A DNA stretch of 64,000 nucleotides from Mesodorylaimus sp. YZB2_4 (Eukaryota; Nematoda; Enoplea; Dorylaimida; Dorylaimidae). This document shows, piece after piece, positions 32,338 through 41,615 of the stretch. The position numbers and the translations under genes are program-made. Numbering within the stretch: position 1 is the first letter of the stretch; every line of letters begins with the position of its first letter. The stretch is from positions 124,001 to 188,000 of the forward strand of contig JASANH010001516.1 in assembly GCA_030248295.1 (NCBI GenBank). The letters run 5' to 3'. Under the pieces are notes generated by a model that did not search any database, was not told the origin of the DNA, and saw only the letters and a list, made by a program, of their open reading frames with translations.

Positions 32338-33177
32338 TCACACGTCGGGTGGGGCTTCTTCCAGCTGCGGCGGCGGCGACGGTCCACCTTCGGGCACTTC
32401 GGCTCCACCTTTCTTGGATTTTTTGCCTTTCTTGGATTTCTTGCCTTTCTTGGACTTCTTCGATCGCTTCGATTTCTTCTTCTTCTCGCCACCGCTCTCT
32501 CCTCCCGCCTCCGATCCGCCCTTGGACTTCTTGCTCCGTTTCGACTTTTTCGACTTCTTCTTCTTCCCTCCGCCACCTTCCGGCGCGCCTGGTTCCGCTC
32601 CCGCCTCGGCCTCTTTGCCCTTCTTCGACTTTTTGCTCTTCTTCTTGGACCGCTTCGACTTCTTTTTGCCCCCTTCTTCCGCCGCAGCGCCGCCCTTCTT
32701 GCTGCCTTTCTTCCCTTTTTTGGACTACAAAGGAAGAATGCAGGATGCAGTCTGAACGTTACCGGATCAGACCCTTTCAGGACTTACCTTCTTTTTCTTC
32801 TTCGGCCCTCCTTCGTCGGCGCCCTCCTCTTCTCCCTCCTTCGGTGCCTCTTGGGGCAGTGGCGGAGCTGGCGGTAGTGGCGTTGCGTCGGCGCCAAAGG
32901 GCGGTGGCAGTTCTTGCACTGGCGGTGGTGTAGCGAACATGGGCGGGGGAGCGAGCACGGGTGGCTGCCCGGCGTCTTGCTGCTGCGGCACGACGGGCGG
33001 CGGTGGAGCAACTCGAGGTATCGGCGTCAGATTCAGACCCGAGTACTGATCGATCAGTTCGAAGGCTTGTTGGCCGAACGGCAGGCCCTCTTGTCCACTT
33101 TCGACTCGCTGCTTGTGCACCAACAGGAACATGAGCGCGCCGCCGAACAACAGAATCAGGAACGACAGCGGGTCCAT
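32338..33177 (-). CDS. Orphan membrane-anchored Lys/Ser-repeat protein
   Basis: Two exons (32788-33177 and 32338-32724) join to 258 residues. An N-terminal hydrophobic segment, MDPLSFLILLFGGALMFLLV, can act as an uncleaved signal anchor. A Pro-rich region follows (many PPP and PPPV runs). Then, after a poly-Lys stretch at the splice junction, there is a long region of SKK/KGKK-type repeats broken by GGAAAEEGG-like linkers. The tail is acidic (LEEAPPDV). The extreme basic low-complexity half could bind nucleic acid or acidic lipids, but no function can be assigned. Met 33177 is chosen because it starts the hydrophobic segment and aligns with the inverted copy at 31941. Confidence 0.75.
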
Positions 33178-34022
33178 TCTCGATTTGCCACGACCACACG
33201 ATCCACTGACTTCGCACACGAATGACTAAACTGTAGTGCGAAGCGACCTTATAACTGCCAGATATTGTACAGTACAGTTACACGCCTGCCAGCTCCTGCG
33301 AGTGTAAAGCTGTACAGCATGGCTTTCAGCTGATTTTGGGGTTGAGTTTGCAGGCCCCCAGCTGAGACGTCTTGCTGACGAGAGATGGGAACCGGTTATA
33401 GTGCAGTACCCTACTGCAGTGATCCTGCATCGCACTGTACTTTCTTTCGTGTCCTTTCGTTGTTTGAGCTCTGTCAAAAGTTGATCAAAATCATAACTAA
33501 GTCGCAAACGACATGCACACTTCGTACCATGAACAACCTGCACGCAGCTTTCTCATGTTAGAAACTTACTCGCGCATGTAGGTACTTCAAAATTGTAACC
33601 CTAACTCGGAATTCGGATGTACTGGTAGCCTAATTTTGCCTCTTTAGAGTCCTTTCAGAAGTCAACATGCCTCCGAGAAGACTGAGGACACTGGAACGAT
33701 AGGGTTCATAAAATGACAGAGTTGTGATCAATGAACAAAGATGTCAAACAGGACGAAATGCGAATGCTACGATAACTGAGCAAGATGTAGGTCACCGAAC
33801 ATCCCCAAATGGGACGCCACGCCAATTCTCGTAGAATTGAACCAGATGCAAGCACAATTGGTTATAGCATCGTCGCGAGTACCAAAGACCCAGCAGACGC
33901 AGACACAAGAGATTTTGTTATTACTGAGCACAGATACAGCATTTCACAGTACTGACAGAGTCATCACATCTGTCAACGTCATTCCTAACTTCTTCAAGGA
34001 CGCCACTCGTCGAATAGTTTCT
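33178..34022. other. Intergenic, no gene seen
   Basis: Contains several short TACAGTACAGT-type and TAGTGCAGTA-type motifs near 33265-33440 but no coding sequence or defined repeat. Confidence 0.4.
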
Positions 34023-35152
34023 TTAATCTCTTTGGGGTTGCTGATCCTTCTCACGGTCAGACACCGAAACTGAAGACAATGTGTGGTGAGGAGGGTCGTT
34101 TTGGTCAGCTTTCTCCAAGTCCTCACGGACGATTGAGACTTCCGTCCTTTTCGCCGGTCTAATCGAAGGGCTATCATCGGCTTCGATCATAATTCTACGC
34201 CCTTTGCGGGCACTTTGCGATGCACCAGCTCGTCTGACCGCGAAAATCAATCCGGCAGGGACACCTGTATTGACGGTCGAAGAATGCGCGAGAGGAGATG
34301 GTGACCCTGTGCATCCACGATCGTATCTTGGGCCCAAAGGCCTGGCGCGACACTGGGCCATGCATTGTCTCGGTGCGAGGTCATTTTCGTGCTGAAGTCG
34401 TCGCCAACGGTTCCGCCAGTCCACGACTCGCACACAATGCTTCGATTGGGACTTGCCTCTTTGCAGTACGGAGACATCGGTTTCTCTGAAAACAAGCAGC
34501 ACAGAGCGCCGTACTGCAGTCGCCTTGGAGGCCGCCTGAAGTGGAGTCGCTTACTTTGTTTAGCGGGAGTAGCTTTCTTTTTAGTCCGCTTTTCCGGTTT
34601 TGCATCTTTCTTGCTCCTTTCTCGTCGAATGCAGATGAAGAGAAGACCCAGGATGAGCAGGCCAAGGACAACGATGGCAACCGCTATGACCCAGGGAATC
34701 CATTCCATGCCACCTCCCCCTGGTGAAACCGACCTGTACCTCCTTACGGTTCATAAAAGGTCAAGCTTACCAGAAGCTTTGGGTTCCTTCGATGACCCCA
34801 GCAAATGACCGGCCTCCCCTCCTTCCTGTGCCTGCACTGCATCATTCGGATCTAAAGAAATGATTAGGGAATCAAAAATGACTAAATTTTACCTGAGCTG
34901 GAGCTTGACGAATTGATCCAGTCTCTTCTATGTGAAACAGTCGAATGCGCAAAGTCAGTGCGGGAGAATTCGGTGAAGTCGGCCGTATTCTCTTTCATCC
35001 TCGTTTTGACAAACCGATTGAAATGCGGAGACATCGGCAGAGCATGCAATGAGCCTGAAATGAAAAAGTAGCTGGTGTTCATGATCCTTCGGGCAAACTG
35101 CTCAAACTTTACCTTCGATAAGAAAAAACAGAAAAAGTGAACTGAGCCGCAT
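34023..35152 (-). CDS. Orphan type I single-pass membrane protein
   Basis: Six exons (35113-35152, 34893-35054, 34771-34851, 34555-34719, 34276-34485, 34023-34234) join in frame to 289 residues. There is a signal peptide (MRLSSLFLFFLIEG), a short ectodomain of about 80 residues with a Ser run, and a Gly-rich stretch. The membrane helix is WIPWVIAVAIVVLGLLILGL, followed by Cys and a strongly basic juxtamembrane region. The roughly 170-residue cytoplasmic tail has no recognised domain. One intron (34235-34275) is only 41 nt. Without that intron the frame would end at 34247. No family recognised; it may be an adhesion or signalling receptor. Confidence 0.65.
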
Positions 35153-35287
35153 CACGACGCTCTAACCCCTCACCCGCCTACGGCGGTCACCAGGTTCAAT
35201 GTCCAGTACACCTTGCATTTTTGGGCGCCCATTTTTGAGTGAACCATAGTTCACCCACACGGCACTGTAAAGCCGGCTTCAGGTGCA

Positions 35288-36019
35288 TTGATCAGATCCA
35301 TCAGTGCGCATCTGTTTATCTTGGTGGACAGCTGCTTCGCGAGTTGCGTCGTCGTCGAGACATTGACCGAGGAATTGGAAATGGCGCCCCTGCACGATTC
35401 TTTGATGGACGTGGGATCGCCGCTGGGAATAATGGTGCTGATGGTGGTGATCGCCGTCGCCGGTTTGGTGATGGTGGCTTTGATGTGCGCATGTGGAAAG
35501 AAACACAAGCCGGACGCGCAAAGTGGGCTCGAGCAACACCAGCCGTGGCCGCCTGCCGTACAACTGCAACAGATCGAGGCTTCGGCGCCGATCGAGCTCA
35601 CAAACGAGACGAAATCGGCAGGACCTCAGTCAGCCAAAACGGCGAACCTGTTCGAAGGATCGACTGCAAGCGAAGCTGGTTCCCCGCGCTCGATCGGCCA
35701 GGTAATTTTGGGTAAAGGAGTCTGGGTCTTTGCCGTATTTATCCCGAATGGGGCTCGTGAGCTTCACGAGGTTCCGTCTTCCTGAAACAAACCATGCTCT
35801 TCTTTCCAGATGGGCGTCATCCCTGTTCGCGGACCGCGTTCGTACGCATCGACTGGTGTGGATGCCAGTCTCGACCAGTGGACCAGTTCGGTGACAGTGA
35901 ACAAAAGCGAGACGGCGCGTGTCAGTGCGAGCGATGTCAGCATCCAGTCAATGACCGTCGGCGTCGGCAGCAGCAAGCCCGAAATGCATTCGGTGCAGTC
36001 GGTCACTGTGAACGTGTGA
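35288..36019 (+). CDS. Orphan small single-pass membrane protein
   Basis: Two exons (35288-35701 and 35810-36019) encode 207 residues. There is a hydrophobic N-terminus (MIRSISAHLFILVDSCFA) that may be a signal peptide; the Met at 35381 is an alternative start. The ectodomain is very short, then comes a membrane helix (LGIMVLMVVIAVAGLVMVAL) with Cys at its inner edge and a basic stop (CGKKHK). The Ser/Thr/Val-rich tail has repeated SxT and VSASDVS-like elements. It is divergent from the minus-strand membrane gene 136 bp away, so the two may share a promoter region. No family recognised. Confidence 0.65.
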
Positions 36020-36964
36020 AAAAAACGACGAGTGACGGCGAAGTGATGGGGTTCAGAGGTGCTGGTGTTTGGCTTGCTTTAAGAGTGTCACGTCGAGAAG
36101 TTTCTATGTGAGTAAAATGCGCGAATGGACCTCGTATCTGGCTAGTAAATGAGAGCGCCTCAATGAGCGAGCACCACCCAAGCCTGCCACCTATCAACAA
36201 TGCAGTATCCTCTCTTTTCTTCGAAGTGCCTGCATTTTGAAGTCTCGAAAAAGCCATCATTGTTCCGCCCCAGATACAAATGCATAAGGCAGGCTATAAA
36301 CGCGACTTTATTGTAATCGCATGAGCATCGTCGAAGATGCACTTCTGGCACCGCATCACCATAGTCATCCGATTATAACACGGGTCAGCTTTACCGATCA
36401 AGCTGGTCTAATCTGAGCATGCATGCGCGGTGCGAGGCCAAGAACGGGATGTATTAATTCCTCTCAGCCTCTGACGCGTGAGCAGGCATGCTCTCTTTGA
36501 CAATCAAAAATCCTCTGTGATTAGTTACCCTGGTCTCCCCTGAATGCTGGAATACTTAATGCTTCGTCCTTAGTGAATCCTCGATCGAATACTGCTCTTT
36601 TCCAGCGTCTTTCTGCACCGTTGCAATAAGTCCACAAGCCATCCCGAGCAGAATGGACTAGCTGATGTCCAATAACACAATCGACGATTAAGATCTGCGG
36701 TCTCGAATTGACTGGTTAGCGATGTACTCGTGCGAAGAAAACTTTCTATGTTGTTTTTTGGCAGGCTGAAGGCTTATGTTGTCCCTGCGCAAGTCCCTGG
36801 AGCGCCGCGTAAATGTGCTGCAATTCGTTCAGGTTCCCTGAGTCCATCATTCTCAAGGTGTCTTCCCAAACTAAATAAACCTATGGTGCTTGCATAGTTG
36901 AGCGGACTTAATTGCTTTATTCATTCCCACAACGCCTGGGTATCTGCAGTGCAGTATCAGCGAT
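36020..36964. other. Intergenic, no gene seen
   Basis: No supported coding sequence. It separates the 3' end of the plus-strand membrane gene from the 3' UTR of the minus-strand peroxidase gene. Confidence 0.4.
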
Positions 36965-36997
36965 ATCACACGTCACCGTTTGAAGACATCGCGTCAC
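36965..36997 (-). promoter_or_regulatory. Candidate SECIS element of the glutathione peroxidase gene
   Basis: About 90 bases after the stop codon, the minus strand reads GTGA (36994-36997), a 9-position helix rich in G-U pairs with one A-A mismatch (CGCGATGTC against GGTGACGTG), an apical loop TTCAAAC that carries the conserved AA, then TGAT (36965-36968). The 12-base spacing from quartet to AA fits a form 1 SECIS. A lower helix TCTGCA/TGCAGA can form outside. The 5' quartet is GTGA rather than ATGA and the helix is weak, so this is only a candidate. Confidence 0.4.
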
Positions 36998-37087
36998 AAA
37001 ATGTGAGTGCATGCAGACCGGGCATCGGAATGAATGTGGTCAAGGTAAGCATAGTAACCTGGGTTAGACACAGAAACAAGAGTGTGT

Positions 37088-38630
37088 TTAGCCGTGCGGT
37101 CGGCCTCGTTCTGGCTCAGGCCTGGGTTCAGGGATTGGTGGCCAAGTCGTGGTGACATCCTTCAAGCTGGGTTCACGTGTTTTCATATGTCGGCGGGTTG
37201 CCGGAGTGGAAGTGCGGTCGATGACATTCGATTGATCGGTCTGATTTTGGGGGACTAAGTTTGATGGAGACTCGACCACGGCCAATGACTGCGAGTCCTC
37301 GGTCTCCATATCGAGCACTTGCTTCAAGTATTTTTCGACGAACTTGCCGTGATTCCATGCTCCTGGATGGAATCGGAACATTGGTCGGCCTTGACGATCG
37401 ACTACGAACTTTTCAAAATTCCAAACGATGTCACTAGTGCGTACTTCGTCCCAATAATAATATTTCAACTCACCCAGCACGTTGCCCGTCGGAGGGCAGG
37501 CGTTCTACAATAGTACAGACTGGTTTATGTGATGATTGGCTTGAGGGAGGCGAGTAGACTGAGACGCCATTTTTAAATTGTATACAATTAATTCTGTTGT
37601 TTTCAGTTTTTCTAATGTCCCCTACATTTCCTGCATTTCTGTGCCGTTTCTCCTGTGGGAAGAGTAGGGCGGACCACACCGTGCGGAGAGCACGATATGA
37701 AATGGGGCAGATTTCTGTCGTGGCGTTGGTTGCGCACGTGGAGTTACGAGAAGAGCTTCGAACAGGACCTGCACCATGCATTACCATCAGCCGTCAGGCG
37801 CTACAGTCAGACGCTGTATAGTGTGTGCAATAGCGCCTATCAATGGTGTGAATACTGTACAGCACGTACTAGGTGTTGAGGTGTTAGGTACCTGTCGCAT
37901 GCCTGCTTTGTTCGCTGCCATGTGCCTCTGAGGAGTGCCCTAATCACCTGTTTGGTCTTCCACCATTGCAGCGGTACAATGTCTAATCGTTAGCCTGGCT
38001 TACCTTCAGAAACTTATACATTGGATGCGCATTCTTTCCATTCACCTCCAATTTGCCGTAGATATGTAGATTAGGGGCTGGCTCGAAGCCCTTTCCCGGA
38101 CGGACGTATTTGATGCCATCCAAAATCTCGCTGTTATTACCCGGCTCTTGCAAATCGAACTGGTTACAAGGAAACGCAGTTATGTACATACCCAGGTTAC
38201 TGTAACGATTAACTAATGGATTAAAGTCGACGTACTGCTCGGTGTAACCTGAAAAAGAGAGAAGCTGGTGACTTGCTGGTCATTCCTTGCACTAAAGCTG
38301 ACACTCAGGCTCAGATAACCTGACGTGACCCTAACGCGACTGCACTGCACATTGGCAACACAATCAGCCTTTATCTGCTCTGCTAAATATTGTGCCACAT
38401 CCCTACTTACGTCAAAACGTTGCTACATTGATAATGACCAGCACATTGCCCTTGTATCGAGCCATGGACGTGTTCCTGCCATCCAATGTCTCGAGCATAA
38501 ACTGATGCACACTTCCGGCCTCAGGGTTACAGCGCGAATAACGACTCTGCACAGACCCATCATCTCCATCATCCGCTTCTTTAGCATAGGCAGTCGTTGC
38601 CAGAATCAGCAGAGGAAGTATTGCTACCAT
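37088..38630 (-). CDS. Secreted glutathione peroxidase with UGA (selenocysteine) at the catalytic position
   Basis: Exons 38411-38630, 38004-38248 and 37088-37504 join in frame to 293 residues if UGA at 38412-38414 is read as Sec (residue 73). Met 38630 is chosen because it begins a signal peptide ([16 protein letters not shown]). The UGA directly follows [10 protein letters not shown], exactly where glutathione peroxidases have U or C. The fold then continues: [29 protein letters not shown] (with the catalytic Gln), LHIYGK and the Trp-Asn block [14 protein letters not shown]. The enzyme reduces hydroperoxides with glutathione or a related thiol, outside the cell. The residue after Sec is Arg, from a codon split by intron 1, rather than the usual Gly. 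A 70-residue polar extension follows the catalytic core. It resembles secreted nematode GPx proteins, in which this position is usually Cys. Confidence 0.85.
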
Positions 38631-39055
38631 CCTCGAGCCGTCCGCCGCACAAGGCAAACGACCTGAACACGAGTTTGTCTCTTTTCAAGCAAAAATGTCG
38701 AGTGCAAATTGCGAATGACAAGAGGGCAGAAACAACTCGAATAAATAACTTCAACCGCCCCCTTCCCCAAATCCAAATGATTCACGTGAGACTATTGTGA
38801 TCCTTACGTAACCAGATTTCGGAGGCGTCTCTGGAGTTTTTGCGCATGCTGTCTTCGGATCATAAGTGACACCAAGCGCCGTCAGCGATCACAGTTTCGC
38901 CTGAAGCAAGAAGTTTCTCGCTGCTTAGGCCTAACAATGAGTGCAATCATGATTTATGCCATCACCAGGCGGGTGACAGGTAAAAGCGAAGTTGGATGGA
39001 ACATCGAATGTTGAATAGAGGGAACATCTAAAAAAATTCAAATTCCAACGCTATT

Positions 39056-39330
39056 TTACTTGTTGATTGAACTAATGTTTGCACCTACTCTTCTTGTTGG
39101 GTGGATCACACAACATTTTCCACTTACAGCCGTTCGATTCAAATGGAAAGGGACAATCGCACGAACGAAAGTGTACGCGATGAGTGCGATAGAAGGATGA
39201 GGGACTGGGCAACAATGGTGTGTGTCATCATACTCGACGATTACGTGTAACTTATTAGTCATCAGTCTACATTGTCCATCGTACCCCTCATCTCGCACAT
39301 CGGATGGCCCCTCAACATCAGGTATGTATA
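39056..39330 (-). CDS. Possible terminal exon of an unknown gene
   Basis: A minus-strand open stretch follows a good acceptor (TTTTTTCCAG at 39331-39340) and runs 91 codons to a stop at 39056. The translation has a protein-like mix (LYIPDVEGPSDVRDEG; four Cys), but no upstream exon and no family were recognised. It could be chance. Confidence 0.2.
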
Positions 39331-39631
39331 GCTGGAAAAAACTCTGTGTTAAGAAGATCAGATATTGAGCATAGACAGCCACAAAATGGTAATCCTAACG
39401 AGTGATAAATCATGTGGACGAGCAAAAGGCTGAAAATTGATGGTGATGGATGAAAAGTAATGGCGGGACAGCCGCTTTTCTGCAGAGGACTCGACAAACG
39501 GGACAGGAAAGTTCAGTTCTAAAGTTTGATTTTATCAGCAGTTACCTGAGACCCGCAATCAGAATTTCACGGCGCCATCCCACTGGCATAAAGCAAGTTC
39601 AGTGAACTCCAATATGACTTCATTGGCCACC

Positions 39632-39650
39632 TCCCCCCCCCCCCCCCCCC
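39632..39650. repeat. Poly-C tract
   Basis: Run of 19 C, the longest homopolymer noticed in the window. Confidence 0.95.
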
Positions 39651-41095
39651 GTCGTGGCTGACCAACAAGCACTATCAGTCTCACTCACAATCAGTGATAA
39701 GTGGGTGAGTGACGATTTCGCCGTGGCCGTGCTTTCTCGCGCGCAGGACCTAGAGTAGTCTTATCTCAAACATTGCCTGTGTCCTCAGATCAGGTGAAAC
39801 TCGTCACTTACGGACTCGAATCACATTGTAAAAATACGCCACGGTGCAGACTCATTGTCAGAAGCAAAGTCAGAAGCAACTGTTAGAAGCTAAGTTTTTT
39901 AATTACTAGTGCATTCAGATGTGGAATGATGGTCGCATGATGTTTGCTCGTTGCCTCTGACTGGCTTTCGTGACGCCATCAAAAAGATTACAGTAGTTTT
40001 ATTTGACTTTATCTGCTTTGTGTTGTGTTGAGATGGCGCTTATCCGTTGAGTGCACAGTCATATGTTTGGATAAGAAGTAAAATAGCAATAGCAATAGCC
40101 AGCCGCTTCTGCCAACTTGCATATTTACACATGCTAGAATGGCTATACACCCTGACTGCATGAATCCTGCTTGGAATGCGCTCAGTCAGAACGAGTAATG
40201 TCATGATCGGGCGAGCGTCACGTTCAGCAAATTCCTTTGAAGGATTTGCCCGTTAAAGCTTGCGGAAAACATGGTCTATGCAAACAGAAGCTGGCCTCAC
40301 CATAGATAGATCTCATTTGGTGAGCACTGCAAAGGCACAGTCTGTCTACAATGAGACAAGGGTGACTAGCTGGCCATGAATTGGCACCGCTCCAGTTATT
40401 GCAGATAGGAATATGAAGCCGATGTGACAGCAGTGAAATTAGTCTAAAAAGATCGACTACTTATCGTTTGCAATACTGTGTGTGCCTTGGTCTCGTACTT
40501 TATCCCTTGGAACAAGGTGCATTGAATTTGTCTGGCTCAAATACAGTCGAACTCGCTTAATAGCAACCGCTCGGGACCTCCAAAAAAGTTCTTGTTCACA
40601 AAGGTAGCTGTTATCCGAAGTTGGAAAAAACCATCGCATTGCATCAGCACAACCACAGGAACAAGCTTTTCACGTAGTGTTTATGTCAACCTCGCATTTA
40701 CGACACTCGGTTGGCAATATACCAAAACTACTGTACATGTGCAGTGCCATTCTTCCCTCAAATAGGTCAGGGATCTTTCTCTGTGTACGCTTTGTCAAAG
40801 CAGCTTTTTCTTTTCCTGTTTCTTTCCAACTGAGGACATGACTAAAGCAAAAAATAGGAAGAGGATATGCTGAGCAAATAAGCTCTACGCAAAAAAAGTG
40901 CTTCCAAATTTGATCTTCTGATAATCTGATAGTCGCTCCTTTAGCGTCAAATGCAGAATGGACTGTTTCAAACTGACAGAATTTGCTGCTATCCGGTGGC
41001 TGTGATCAGGTTTGCACTCCTGCAGGATGCAACTGTAAAAACCACAGGTGATAAAATTGGTGCGGGGCAAACAGTTGCTATTGTCCAGGTTGCTA

Positions 41096-41615
41096 CTAGG
41101 TCAATTTGACCGTATCGTCGCATTGATCCTGCTCTTGTTGCTTCAACGCGGTCACCGATGCGTACTTGAGGTTGCCACGAAACGGAGCCACTTCTCGCGG
41201 AAGAGGATCGGCGTCCCTTTGGCGCTTTGCCATTCCCGAACCATTCCCAGATCCAGCGTACACACGCCTCGTATCTGGTGGCCGACCGATCGCAAAGTTC
41301 TGCGGCTTCACGTCGCGGTGCAGGTATATGCAAGCGAGCGGAGGGAGTCATTGTACACGAAGAAACACATGGCACTCACCCACTCGTGCAGCGCGTCTCC
41401 TTGCAGGCGTGCAAAACAGTCCGCAACGAAAATCGGCCGCTGACGCTTTCAAGCAAAGTCTCTGTGGCTTCTCCATCCGACCATGGTCATGTACAAGAAG
41501 ATGTGCTTCGCGGTTCCGCTTGTCATTCACTGCGTAGAATGCCCCTTGGCCGAGTTTCTTGACCACCTCCCAAAACTCTTCCAGCACGTCGCCCACTTTC
41601 GGATGCCCCTTCTGG
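41096..41615 (-). pseudogene. Decayed CK1/TTBK-type protein kinase, copy 2
   Basis: On the minus strand the start GDVLEEFWEVVKKLGQGAF is a Gly-rich loop like copy 1. A block equivalent to about 50 codons, including the ATP-binding Lys, is then missing. The next part matches the alpha-D/E region of copy 1 only in other frames. A later piece restores homology with YLHRDVKPQNFAIGRPPDTRRVYAG and FRGNLKYASVTALKQQEQ (the activation-segment/alpha-EF region typical of CK1/TTBK). The DFG region between these is missing. A stop ends the reading at 41096. With both the Lys segment and DFG lost it cannot be an active kinase. It is opposite in strand to copy 1, 23 kb away. Confidence 0.75.

Larger units (their letters stand above)
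38631..41095. other. Gene-poor stretch
   Basis: One possible minus-strand exon is listed separately. A 19-base C run sits at 39632-39650. No other coding sequence, RNA gene or clear repeat was found. Confidence 0.4.

Noticed and set aside
32092..32933. Several long plus-strand frames rich in Ser/Phe/Leu/Pro
   Set aside because: They mirror the Lys/Ser-repeat exon on the opposite strand; splice phases and the inverted 5' copy support the minus strand.
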